A DNA stretch of 64,000 nucleotides from G965222335 sp965222335 (lineage in GTDB: Bacteria > Pseudomonadota > Gammaproteobacteria > Pseudomonadales > Halieaceae). This document shows, piece by piece, positions 48,498-58,780 of this stretch (position 1 is the stretch's first letter; each line of letters begins with the position of its first letter). The position numbers were made by a program, and so were the translations under genes. The stretch lies in assembly GCA_965222335.1 (NCBI GenBank), contig OZ244944.1:496001-560000 (forward strand), in the 5' to 3' direction. The notes beneath the pieces were generated by a model. That model worked only from the letters and a program-made list of their open reading frames with translations, had not been told where the DNA came from and ran no database searches.

Positions 48498-49724
48498 ATG
48501 CATACAAACGTTCATCCCAGCCTGGGTGACTCACCCGCCGGACAGCGCGGCCCCGACCTGATCAGCGCATGCGTGCACTGCGGCTTCTGCCTGGAGACCT
48601 GTCCCACCTACCTCGATCGTCGGGATGAGCGGGACAGCCCCCGGGGGCGCATCTACCTGATCCAGCAATTTCTGGAAACCGGTAGCGCCGGCGAACCCAC
48701 GCGCACCCACCTGGACCGCTGCCTCGGCTGCCGCAACTGCGAAACCGCCTGCCCCTCGGGCATGCAATACGGGGAACTGCTGGACCTGGCCCGGCACAGC
48801 CTGGAGCAGCGCGCCCCGCGCAGCCTGCCGCGCCGGGCAGGCCGCTGGCTCCTGCGCCACACCCTGGTGCGCCCCGCCCTGTTCCGCCCGCTGCTGCGCC
48901 TGGGCCAGTGGCTGCGCCCGCTGTTGCCACCCGGCCTGCGCCGGCAGATACCCCGGCGCCAGGCCCGCACCCCCGCATCCCCCGGTGCCCACACGCGGCA
49001 CATGCTGCTGCTCGATGGTTGCGTGCAGTCTGCGGCGACGCCGGGGACCAAAGATGCCGCAGTGCGCATCCTGGATCACCTCGGCGTCCGCGCCACCGCG
49101 GCGGCGGGCGCCGGCTGCTGCGGCGCGGTTCACTACCACCTGGGAGCGCGCGAGGACGGGCTGGCCGCGATGCGCCGTAATATCGATGCCTGGTGGCCGG
49201 CCATCGAGGCCGGCGCCGAGGCCCTGGTCACTACCGCCAGCGGCTGTGGCGCACTGGTTGCGGACTACGGTGAGTTGCTGGCGGGGGACGCCGCCTACGC
49301 CGCGCGCGCCCGGCGGGTCAGCGAACTGCACCGGGACATGGTACAGGTGCTGGCCGCGGAGGACCTGCGGTCACTGCCGGCACCCGCCCCGGGACGGGTC
49401 GCGGTACACACCCCCTGCACCCTGCAGCATGCCCAGGGCCTGGACGGCGCGCTGGAATCGGTACTGGGTCGCTGCGGAATCACCCTGGCCCAGTGCCGCG
49501 ATGGCCATCTCTGCTGCGGCTCGGCGGGCACCTACAGCCTGTTGCACCCCGCCGCCAGCCAGCGCCTGCGGCAGCGCAAGCTGGAGGCGCTGACGGGAGA
49601 TGATCCCCAGCGAATCGTGACCGCCAACGTCGGCTGCCAGCTCCACCTGGGGGGCGACGGCCTGCCGGTGAACCACTGGCTGGAGCTGCTGGACCCGGGA
49701 AGGCCCGCGAATTCAAGGGATTGA
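48498..49724 (+). CDS. glcF: Glycolate oxidase iron-sulfur subunit GlcF
   Basis: A 408-residue subunit with two 4Fe-4S sites, ACVHCGFCLETCPTYLDRRDE near residues 24-44 and LGCRNCETACPSGMQYG near 75, followed by two CCG domains (GAGCCGAVHYHLG and HLCCGSAGTYSLLHP) that hand electrons to the quinone pool. Completes glcDEF; no glcC regulator, glcG or permease is in view, and malate synthase is not nearby. Confidence 0.95.
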   Translation: MHTNVHPSLGDSPAGQRGPDLISACVHCGFCLETCPTYLDRRDERDSPRGRIYLIQQFLETGSAGEPTRTHLDRCLGCRNCETACPSGMQYGELLDLARHSLEQRAPRSLPRRAGRWLLRHTLVRPALFRPLLRLGQWLRPLLPPGLRRQIPRRQARTPASPGAHTRHMLLLDGCVQSAATPGTKDAAVRILDHLGVRATAAAGAGCCGAVHYHLGAREDGLAAMRRNIDAWWPAIEAGAEALVTTASGCGALVADYGELLAGDAAYAARARRVSELHRDMVQVLAAEDLRSLPAPAPGRVAVHTPCTLQHAQGLDGALESVLGRCGITLAQCRDGHLCCGSAGTYSLLHPAASQRLRQRKLEALTGDDPQRIVTANVGCQLHLGGDGLPVNHWLELLDPGRPANSRD

Positions 49725-49954
49725 GCAGAGCTGTTATAAAAACTCACCCGCTTGTTCCAAAACGATAGTCGACTTGCCCCCGCCGCTTTGCTTTCATGAG
49801 GCTGTGCCTGCGGGCACCACTTCGCTGTATTGCTTCGCGGTTTTTCAAGCCTATACACGCTACAGAGACACGACACACTGTCGCCGCACCCTTCCGGTGT
49901 GCAGCTTTTCCCCGGCGGCAGATGACGTGCAGGTCCTACACGGAGGCAAGCTCT

Positions 49955-50158
49955 ATGAGAAGACAGAAGCGCGACATGAACTCCCGGGCATTTGATCGAG
50001 GTTACCAGGCCGGTGTAACCGGTCGCAGTATCGATTTTTGCCCACACGCCAATGAGGAGCATCGACAGAATTGGCTGTCAGGCTGGCGTGAAGGCCGCAG
50101 TGATCAATGGGACGGCCTCACCGGTGTCTCCGGCGTGCACAAGATCCGCGCCCTGTAA
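49955..50158 (+). CDS. rmf: Ribosome modulation factor
   Basis: A 67-residue protein: MRRQKRDMNSRAFDRGYQAG, then TGRSIDFCPHANEEHRQNWLSGWREGRSD matches E. coli RMF nearly throughout. RMF dimerises 70S ribosomes into inactive 100S particles in stationary phase. GGAGG precedes ATG 49955. The C-terminus is some 12 residues longer than in E. coli. The frame is open further upstream but that is not part of the protein. The 230-base gap before it probably carries its growth-phase promoter. Confidence 0.95.
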   Translation: MRRQKRDMNSRAFDRGYQAGVTGRSIDFCPHANEEHRQNWLSGWREGRSDQWDGLTGVSGVHKIRAL

Positions 50159-50213
50159 TCCACAACAACCGCTGCGCGGCGGGCTTCCGCACGTCGCGCG
50201 CCACCACACCAAC

Positions 50214-53200
50214 CTACTTCCGCAAACTGCTCTGGGCAAGGTCCAGTAGCTCCCGATTGGCCACGGCAAACATGGCAAAATCCGGGGAATTGGTGGTATG
50301 CAGCTCAGTCAGCATTTCCCGCCAGCGCTTGAGCAGCGGCGCTTCCTGCTTCGACCACTGCTTGACACAGTCCTCGGCGCTACCCTCTTCTGACATGTGC
50401 TTGAGCGCCCCTACCGACAGGGTGCGCTGTTGCCACTCCAGGTCTTCCAGGTAGGTGTCCCGGGCCATGGCCTGCCACTCATTATCGATTTTACTGGCGA
50501 GTATCTGCCCGCTGAACCAGTCCAGCTCCAGCTTCTCGCCGAGGAAATAGTAAAGCTCAGCCACCTGCAGCAGCGGCGCGCCACTGTCGCTGGCGGCCTG
50601 CTGGATGCCCAGGGCGGTGTATGCCTGCACCGCGCTGGCCACCAGGCGCGCAAGGCCCTCGCCCACCCCGGCCTGGGCATAGCGGGCCTGCACCGCCTGG
50701 TACTGCTTCAACAGGCGGCCCCGGAGCAGGTCGGGTATCGCCTCACGCAGTTCGGCCACCCCGGTGCCGAACTCGGCGATGCGCTCGGTGGGTGCGAGTT
50801 CGTGGCGCCGGTTGCGCAGCAACCAGCGCACGGCGCGACGCACCAGGCGAATGATGTTCAGCATCATTTCCATCTGCAGCTTGGCGTCAACCTTGTGGTC
50901 CAGGCTCTCTATCTCCTCCCACAACGCTGCCAGGGAGAAGACTTCCATCACCGTAACGTAGGCGCGTGCCACATCGGCCACCGGCGCACCGGTCGCCTTG
51001 CGCTGGCGCTGCACGAAAGTCAGCCCCATACGGTTGACGATGTCGTTGGCGATCTGGGTGCACATGATTTCCCGGTGCAGGCGGTGCTCCGCCAGCTCCT
51101 CGCCGTAGTTCGCCACCAGCTGGGGCGGGAAAGCCGAGGCCACCGCCGATGCCACATGTGGGTCCTTGCCAAGATTCGAATCGATCAGCTCTTCCTTCAA
51201 CATGGCCTTGCTGTAGGACAGGAGCACCGAGAGCTCCGGCCGGGTCAGACCCTTGCCCCGGGCCTTGCGGTCCGCGAGCTGCTCATCCGAGGGAATAAAC
51301 TCCAGCTCCCGGTTGAGGCGCCCGCGGGCCTCCAGGTCGGTGATAAAGCGCTGGTACTCGCCGCTGCGCTCCAGGGCCTGGAACTCTGCCAGGCTGATCG
51401 CCTGGACCTGGCGATAGTTGTTCTGCAGCACCAGCTGCGCGACGCTCTCGGTCATCTCCTCGAGCAGGATATTGCGGTGCTTTTCGGTGAGATCGCCGCG
51501 CGCCACGATGGCGTTAAACAGGATCTTGATATTGACCTCGTGGTCGGAGCAGTCGACGCCCCCGGCGTTGTCGATGAAGTCGGTGTTGGAGCGGCCACCA
51601 CCGAGGCAGTACTCCAGGCGCGCGAGCTGGCTCATTCCGAGGTTGCCGCCCTCGCCGATGACCTTGCAACGGAGCTGGTTGGCATCCACGCGCAGGGCAT
51701 CGTTGGATTTGTCGCCCACCTGGGTGTGGGTCTCGATGCTGGATTTGACGTAGGTGCCAATGCCACCGTTCCACAGCAGGTCGACTTCCGCCCGCAGCAG
51801 GCGCGAAATCAGCTCGTTCGGGGTCAGGCGATCTTCCTTGATGCCAAACCGGCTGCGCATCTGCGGCGAGATCACGATGGACTTGGCAGCGCGGCTGAAG
51901 ATCCCGCCGCCGGCGGAGATCAGCTCGGGATTGTAATCGGTCCAGCTGGAACGGGGCATCTCGAACAGGCGCTTGCGCTCGAGGTAGCTGCTGGCAGCGT
52001 CCGGATCCGGGTCCACGAAGATGTGCAGGTGGTTGAACGCCGCCTGGAGCCGGATGTGCTCGGACAGGAGCATGCCGTTGCCGAACACGTCGCCCGCCAT
52101 ATCGCCGATGCCAACCACGGTGAAGTCGGCACTCTGCACATCGATGCCCATTTCCCGGAAATGACGCTGCACCGAGACCCAGGCGCCCCGCGCGGTAATC
52201 CCCATTTTCTTGTGGTCGTAGCCGGCACTGCCCCCGGAGGCGAACGCGTCTCCCAGCCAGAAGCCGTATTCGTGGGAGAGCTTGTTGGCGATATCCGAGA
52301 AGGTTGCGGTGCCCTTGTCCGCCGCTACCACCAGGTAGGGATCTTCCTCGTCCTTGGCCACCACCAGCGGCGGCGTCTGCACACCGGACTCGGTGCGATT
52401 ATCGGTGATGTCCAGCAGGCCCCTGATAAACAGCTTGTAGCACTCGATCGCTTCCTGCTGGGCCTCGTCGCGACCCATATCCGGGGTCAGGTTCTTGGCC
52501 ACGAAACCACCCTTGGCGCCCACCGGCACGATCACCGCATTTTTCACCTGCTGGGCTTTGACCAGTCCCAGGACTTCGGTACGGAAATCCTCCAGCCGGT
52601 CAGACCAGCGCAGACCACCGCGGGCGACCTTGCCCCCGCGCAGGTGCACACCCTCCACCCGGGGTGAATACACGAACACCTCGTACATGGGGACGGGCGG
52701 CGGGACATCGGGGATGGCGCGGGGGTTGAGCTTGAAGGAAAAATAGGGCTTCAGCGCGCCGCGCTCTGCTTCCTGGAAGAAGTTGGTGCGCAGGGTCGCC
52801 TGGATCACGGTGACGAACTGGCGAATGATGCGATCCTCGCCCAGGTTCTGCACTTCCTCCAGAGCGTCCAGGATGCGCTTCTCCACCGCCGCCTCGCGCT
52901 GCGCCCGCCAGTCCTCGTCGCCGTCGAAAACCGGCGAGAAGCGGGTCAGGAAAAGCTCTACCACGCCGGCGGAAATATCCAGGTGGTTGGCCATGGTCTC
53001 GGCGATGTATTCAACACTGTAGGGGAACTGCAGCTGACGCAGGTAGCGGGCGTAGGCCCGCAACAGCGCTATCTCCCGCCAGCTCAGCCGGGTGCCGAGC
53101 AGCATGCGGTTGAAGGAGTCGTTTTCCGCCTCGCCGAACCAGATACGGCTGAACGCGTCTTCGAACTCATCGCGTACCTGCTCGAGGTCAATATCGTTGG

Positions 53201-55058
53201 CGAGGGAATAGATCAGGCTGAACTCCTGGATCCAGAGGCGCTGGCCGTCGGCGGCCCGCACGCCGTAGGGGCGCTCGGATACCACCCGCAGCCCCAGGTT
53301 CTCCAGAATCGGCAGGATGTCCGAGAGCGGCAGGGACTGCCCGCGGTGGTACAGACGCAGGCGCAGCTGCTCGTCGCCCTCTTCCAGCAGCCGGTACAGG
53401 CGCATGGCCAGGGCCTCGTCGGTTCGCAGCGACTGCAGGCGCTGGATATCCATGACCGCGACACGAGGGTCGAAATCGTCCCGGTATCCGGGCGGGAAAC
53501 CCAGGCCAAAATGGCGCGTGTAGTACTCGCCCTGCTCCTCGCCGAACTCCTCGACCAGGCGCATGCGTAAGCGGTCTTCCCAAGCCAGCGTCGCCTGCAC
53601 GATCTGCTCCTCGATTTCGTTGACATCGTAGTCCCGCGGCTCGGCGGGGTTGACGCGCAATACATAGTGAACCCGCACCAGGATGGACTCGGAAAAGTGC
53701 GTGGTGAACTCGGACTCCTCGGCGCCAAAGGCGTGCGTGAGAATGTCCTGCATCTTGATCCGCTGTTCCGTGCTATAGCGATCCCGGGGCATGTAAACCA
53801 GGCAGTTTACGAACTTGCCGTGCACGTCCTTGCGCACGAAGAGCCGGGTCAGGCGGCGCTCCTGGATGCGGTTCACCGCCAGCACGGTCTCGAACAGTTC
53901 CTGGATACTCGACTGGAACAGTTCATCCCGGGGAAACAGCTCCAGCACGCGCACCAGTTCACGGCCGTCGTGGTCAGTCATGTCCAGCCCGGACATGCTC
54001 ATCACCTGCTCCACCTTCTTGCGCAGAATCGGGATCAGGGAGGGGTTCATGGTGTAGACCGTGGAGGTGAACAGGCCGATAAAGCGGTGTTGGCCGATCA
54101 CGTCGCCGCTGTCATCGAAAACCTTGATCTCGACGTAATCGGGATAGGCCAGTCGGTGCACCCGCGAGCGCACCCGGGACTTGGAGAAGCTGAGCTGGCG
54201 CCGGTGCATTTCGTCGGGCGTCATGGTATTGAGGTCGGCCTCGAGATCCAGGGCGCCGCGGGTGTCTCGCTGGCGCAACTTGCCCAGGCTCGCGTCCTGG
54301 TCCACCAGCACCTTGAGGGCGGGGCCGTCGCGCTCCACCACCAGGTACTCGTAGCCGAGGAAGGTCATGTGGTCCTGGCGCAGCCACTGGCAGAAGCCTA
54401 CCGCCTCGTCGCGGTATTCCGGGTCCACGCACTCACTGGCACCGATCACCTCAATCGCCTCGTCCAGGCGTTCACGCATCTCGGTGAAGTCGTCCACCAC
54501 CAGGGCCACCTCGGCGAGAATCTCCTCCACGCTGGCCCGCAGCTCCTCCAGCTCTTCCGGCTCCGAGTGCCGACCGATCTCGAAATACAGCAGGCTCTCG
54601 TGGGAGATACCGGGGCTGTCATCGCTGCTCTTGTGCAGCACCTGCTGCAGCTGGTTATCGGCGTCGCGTTCCGTGACCACGTTGCAGCTGGCCACCGTGT
54701 GAATGCGGATATTGCGCTGGTTGAGCTCGCCGCGGACCGACGCTGTGCAGAACGGCATATCCCGGCAGAGCACGGTGATCACGGTGTACTTGCTTTCCCA
54801 GCCGTGGCCGGAGAGTTGCGGGTTGAAAATGCGCACCTTGGGTGCCGGCGCATCCCAGCTGTGCATAAAGCGCAGCAGGCCGTAGAGGCAGCCGTAGAGA
54901 TTCTCCGTCGAGCGGCCGCGCATATCCTCCGCGGGAAAGCGCCCCAGGAAGGCTGCCGAAAGACTGTGCAGCGCCGCCTGGTGGGCGGTATCGCCGCGCT
55001 TGTCGATACGCGCGGCCACTTCAGTGAGCAGGTTGTCTTTTAATGCTTCCCAGGCCAT
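50214..55058 (-). CDS. gdhB: NAD-specific glutamate dehydrogenase, 180-kDa type
   Basis: A 1614-residue enzyme of the large GDH class, deaminating glutamate to 2-oxoglutarate. The N-terminal half holds ACT-like regulatory parts; the catalytic core has the substrate stretch VHLRGGKVARGGLRWSDR, KNAVIVPVGAKGGFV with the catalytic Lys, and the dinucleotide fold VGIGDMAGDVFGNGM. The C-terminal third is helical (RPELSVLLSYSK). Length is as in Pseudomonas and Streptomyces enzymes. ATG 55058 (MAWEALKDNLLTEVA) is the chosen start; the frame to 55112 is unsupported. Confidence 0.95.
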   Translation of the reverse strand: MAWEALKDNLLTEVAARIDKRGDTAHQAALHSLSAAFLGRFPAEDMRGRSTENLYGCLYGLLRFMHSWDAPAPKVRIFNPQLSGHGWESKYTVITVLCRDMPFCTASVRGELNQRNIRIHTVASCNVVTERDADNQLQQVLHKSSDDSPGISHESLLYFEIGRHSEPEELEELRASVEEILAEVALVVDDFTEMRERLDEAIEVIGASECVDPEYRDEAVGFCQWLRQDHMTFLGYEYLVVERDGPALKVLVDQDASLGKLRQRDTRGALDLEADLNTMTPDEMHRRQLSFSKSRVRSRVHRLAYPDYVEIKVFDDSGDVIGQHRFIGLFTSTVYTMNPSLIPILRKKVEQVMSMSGLDMTDHDGRELVRVLELFPRDELFQSSIQELFETVLAVNRIQERRLTRLFVRKDVHGKFVNCLVYMPRDRYSTEQRIKMQDILTHAFGAEESEFTTHFSESILVRVHYVLRVNPAEPRDYDVNEIEEQIVQATLAWEDRLRMRLVEEFGEEQGEYYTRHFGLGFPPGYRDDFDPRVAVMDIQRLQSLRTDEALAMRLYRLLEEGDEQLRLRLYHRGQSLPLSDILPILENLGLRVVSERPYGVRAADGQRLWIQEFSLIYSLANDIDLEQVRDEFEDAFSRIWFGEAENDSFNRMLLGTRLSWREIALLRAYARYLRQLQFPYSVEYIAETMANHLDISAGVVELFLTRFSPVFDGDEDWRAQREAAVEKRILDALEEVQNLGEDRIIRQFVTVIQATLRTNFFQEAERGALKPYFSFKLNPRAIPDVPPPVPMYEVFVYSPRVEGVHLRGGKVARGGLRWSDRLEDFRTEVLGLVKAQQVKNAVIVPVGAKGGFVAKNLTPDMGRDEAQQEAIECYKLFIRGLLDITDNRTESGVQTPPLVVAKDEEDPYLVVAADKGTATFSDIANKLSHEYGFWLGDAFASGGSAGYDHKKMGITARGAWVSVQRHFREMGIDVQSADFTVVGIGDMAGDVFGNGMLLSEHIRLQAAFNHLHIFVDPDPDAASSYLERKRLFEMPRSSWTDYNPELISAGGGIFSRAAKSIVISPQMRSRFGIKEDRLTPNELISRLLRAEVDLLWNGGIGTYVKSSIETHTQVGDKSNDALRVDANQLRCKVIGEGGNLGMSQLARLEYCLGGGRSNTDFIDNAGGVDCSDHEVNIKILFNAIVARGDLTEKHRNILLEEMTESVAQLVLQNNYRQVQAISLAEFQALERSGEYQRFITDLEARGRLNRELEFIPSDEQLADRKARGKGLTRPELSVLLSYSKAMLKEELIDSNLGKDPHVASAVASAFPPQLVANYGEELAEHRLHREIMCTQIANDIVNRMGLTFVQRQRKATGAPVADVARAYVTVMEVFSLAALWEEIESLDHKVDAKLQMEMMLNIIRLVRRAVRWLLRNRRHELAPTERIAEFGTGVAELREAIPDLLRGRLLKQYQAVQARYAQAGVGEGLARLVASAVQAYTALGIQQAASDSGAPLLQVAELYYFLGEKLELDWFSGQILASKIDNEWQAMARDTYLEDLEWQQRTLSVGALKHMSEEGSAEDCVKQWSKQEAPLLKRWREMLTELHTTNSPDFAMFAVANRELLDLAQSSLRK

Positions 55059-55302
55059 GGAGATTTGCGGGCTCCTGATTATGTAAATTTTGACCGTGTC
55101 GCCTTTGCGCACAGTCTAGACTAAATGCCCTCGCCTGTAGCCCACCGTAAGCGGAACTTTTGTAGGGAAATCCAGTCCCAAGAGCACGCCCGGGTGCGCC
55201 ACTGGACAGGCCGTGGGCGTGCGATAGAATGCGGGCTTCCCCCAGACAGCCCGAGATGTTTCCGTGGGCTGGCGAAAACTACCCCTAACAACAGGAGATC
55301 GC

Positions 55303-56259
<957 letters not shown>

Positions 56260-56269
56260 CCAGGACCCC

Positions 56270-57226
56270 ATGCCCGCGCCCGACGTCCACCGGCATCTGC
56301 TGCAGCATGCCCCCCGGGGCGCCTACGTGGCCCTGGCGGAGTTAATGGCGCTGCGCTTCGCCGCAGGTCAGCTTGAGCTGTGGCGTCGCAAGCGCGCCCT
56401 GAGCCTGCTGGTCGGCCCCAACAAGTCCAGTTTTCGCGGCCGCGGCATCGACTTCGAAGAGGTGCGCAACTACCAGGCCGGCGACGACATCCGCACCATT
56501 GACTGGCGGGTGACGGCGCGCACCGGTACCGCGCACACCAAACTGTTCCGGGAGGAGCGTGAGCGACCGGTGCTGCTGGTGATTGACCAGCGCAACAGCC
56601 TGTTTTTCGGTTCCCGGAACTGCTTCAAATCGGTGCTGGCGGCACATATCGCGGCACTGCTGGCGTGGGCTGCCCTGGCCAACGGGGACCGCGTGGGCGC
56701 GCTGCTGTTCAACGATTCCCGACACCGTGAGATCCGCCCCCGGCGCAGCCGGCGCACGGTTCTGGCGATCCTGTCGGAACTCGCGGACTTCAACCACGCC
56801 CTGCCCCTGGCGGACGCGGCCGCGACCGAGACCTTTGCCGACATGCTGGGCAAACTGCGGCGGGTCGCCAGGCCCGGCAGCAGCGTGTACCTGATCAGTG
56901 ACTTTCAGGGTGCGGATGACCCGCTGGCGCAGAAGCACCTGTTCCAGCTCGCCCAGCACGTGGAGATCACCGGCATCGGCTGCCGGGACCGACTGGAGTC
57001 GGAGCTACCACAGAATGGCCTGTACGCGGTCACCAACGGTCAGGAACGAGCGCAGCTGAGTACCGCCGATCCCTCGCTGCAACGTGATTTCCATGCCCAG
57101 GCCGTGGCGCGCTGGTCCGGGATAGCCGAGAGCCTGCAGCGCGTCGGCATCCCCCTGCTGGCGCTGACCACCGAGCAGGCACCCTTTGCCGAGCTGCAGC
57201 AGTACTACGGAGCGAGGAGCGCGTGA
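56270..57226 (+). CDS. DUF58 family protein
   Basis: A 318-residue protein with the DUF58 signature RGIDFEEVRNYQAGDDIRTIDWRVTART and a degenerate VWA fold after it (VLLVIDQRNSLFFGS, where the MIDAS Asp is kept but the serines differ). Usual second gene of MoxR/Bat operons; it is likely a cytoplasmic partner of MoxR. CAGGA lies just before ATG 56270. Confidence 0.92.
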   Translation: MPAPDVHRHLLQHAPRGAYVALAELMALRFAAGQLELWRRKRALSLLVGPNKSSFRGRGIDFEEVRNYQAGDDIRTIDWRVTARTGTAHTKLFREERERPVLLVIDQRNSLFFGSRNCFKSVLAAHIAALLAWAALANGDRVGALLFNDSRHREIRPRRSRRTVLAILSELADFNHALPLADAAATETFADMLGKLRRVARPGSSVYLISDFQGADDPLAQKHLFQLAQHVEITGIGCRDRLESELPQNGLYAVTNGQERAQLSTADPSLQRDFHAQAVARWSGIAESLQRVGIPLLALTTEQAPFAELQQYYGARSA

Positions 57227-57699
57227 ACCCCCAGGATCCACTCGCCAACCTCGCCCCCCTGAGAGAGCCGCCGGCGCCGGACTGGTGGCCCCCCGCGCCC
57301 GGCTGGTGGCTACTGGCTTTCCTGCTGCTGGCGGCCGTGACTACGCTGGCGTGGTTCCTGTGGCGGCGATATCGCGCGCGCCGTTACCGTCGCCTGGCTC
57401 TGGCCCAGCTGCGCGCGGCCTACGCGGCGGCGCCCGACCCCGATAGGTTCCAGGCGGAATGTAATACCCTGCTGAAGGCGGTAGCCATCCGCAGCTATGG
57501 CCACCGCGAGGTCGCCAGCCTCAGCGGTGATACCTGGGTCGCGTTTTTGAACGGCACCGCGCCGGGCCGCAGCCGCGAGCTGTTTCGCCGGGACTGGCTG
57601 GCGGACCCCTACCGGCCCGGGGGATCCCGGGTCGACACGGATGGACTGCTCCGGGCCAGCGAGCGCTGGATACGCAGCCATGGGGCGCAACATGCTTGA
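57223..57699 (+). CDS. DUF4381 family membrane protein
   Basis: A 158-residue single-pass protein: Pro/Trp-rich start PPAPDWWPPAPGWW, one membrane helix at about 29-46 (WLLAFLLLAAVTTLAWFLW), a basic stop and a soluble helical domain. DUF4381 genes lie between DUF58 and the first VWA gene in Bat operons. The GTG start shares GTGA with the DUF58 stop, and its own end overlaps batA by 8 bases. Confidence 0.9.
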   Translation: MNPQDPLANLAPLREPPAPDWWPPAPGWWLLAFLLLAAVTTLAWFLWRRYRARRYRRLALAQLRAAYAAAPDPDRFQAECNTLLKAVAIRSYGHREVASLSGDTWVAFLNGTAPGRSRELFRRDWLADPYRPGGSRVDTDGLLRASERWIRSHGAQHA

Positions 57700-58780
57700 G
57701 TGGCAATGGCCCCTGATGTTCCTGCTGCTGCCGCTGCCCTGGCTGCTGCGACGGCTGCTGCCCGCGGCCCGCACGCGCCTGGCGGCGGTACGCGCCCCCT
57801 TCTTCAGCCAGTGGCAGGCCCTGAGCGGTCGCCGTGGCAGCGGCAGCAGTACCCGGCGTATGGGCATGCTTTGGATCCTGTGCCTGATGTGGGCGTCGCT
57901 GGTAACCGCCGCCGCGCGGCCCATCTGGATTGGCCAGCCCGTGGAGCTGCCGGACAGCGGCCGCGACCTGATGCTGGCGGTGGATATTTCCGGCAGCATG
58001 CGGATCGAGGATATGCAGGTCGCACAGCAGGTAATGCGGCGGCTGCAGGCGGTGAAGATCGTGGGCGCCGACTTTATCAGCCGGCGCAAGGGAGACCGCC
58101 TGGGTCTGATCCTGTTTGGCAGCCGCGCCTATGTGCAATCCCCATTGAGTTTTGACACAGCGACCGTGGGGCAGTTTCTGCAGGAGGCACAAATCGGCTT
58201 TGCGGGGCAGGAAACCGCCATCGGCGATGCCATCGGCCTGGCGGTCAAGCGCCTGCGGGAGCGCCCCACGGAAAGTCGCGTGCTGGTGCTGCTGACCGAC
58301 GGCCAGGATACCGCCAGCTCGGTCCAGCCCCTGGACGCCGCGCGCCTCGCGGCGCAGGCGGGTATCACCATCTACACCATCGGTATCGGGGCCGACGCGA
58401 TGACCCTGCCGGGGCTGTTTGGCTCCAGCTTTGGCAGCCGCCAGGTGAACCCGTCCGCCGAGCTGGATGAGGAAAACCTGCGCAGTATCGCGGGGATGAC
58501 CGGGGGTCGCTACTTCCGCGCCCGCGACCCCCGGGAACTGGCCGGAATCTACGAGCTCCTCGATGAACTGGAACCGGTAGAGCAGGAAACCGCCTTCTAC
58601 CGCCCGCGCCAGGCCCTGGGGTACTGGCCCCTGGCCCTGGCCCTGGCCCTGAGTTTTGCCCTGGCGCTGCGCCAGGCCCTGCGCGGCGGCGCGCTGCCTT
58701 CCATGGGTGAAGGCAAAGGTCCCGGGCAATCCGCAACCGGGGCAGCTGGCCACGGCGCCGGCGGGAGCAAAGCGGCATGA
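57692..58780 (+). CDS. batA: BatA-like VWA-domain membrane protein
   Basis: A 362-residue protein with two membrane helices at the start (3-20 and 57-75), a VWA domain with intact MIDAS (Asp98-x-Ser-x-Ser in VDISGSM; later LTDGQDT) and a C-terminal membrane helix (ALGYWPLALALALSFAL). The VWA domain would face the periplasm and bind a metal-dependent partner. ATG 57692 is chosen as the first start after the basic anchor begins. Confidence 0.9.
   Translation: MLEWQWPLMFLLLPLPWLLRRLLPAARTRLAAVRAPFFSQWQALSGRRGSGSSTRRMGMLWILCLMWASLVTAAARPIWIGQPVELPDSGRDLMLAVDISGSMRIEDMQVAQQVMRRLQAVKIVGADFISRRKGDRLGLILFGSRAYVQSPLSFDTATVGQFLQEAQIGFAGQETAIGDAIGLAVKRLRERPTESRVLVLLTDGQDTASSVQPLDAARLAAQAGITIYTIGIGADAMTLPGLFGSSFGSRQVNPSAELDEENLRSIAGMTGGRYFRARDPRELAGIYELLDELEPVEQETAFYRPRQALGYWPLALALALSFALALRQALRGGALPSMGEGKGPGQSATGAAGHGAGGSKAA

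Noticed and set aside
50397..55043. Very long plus-strand frames opposite gdhB
   Set aside because: Antisense shadows of a high-GC gene; the minus-strand product is unmistakable glutamate dehydrogenase.
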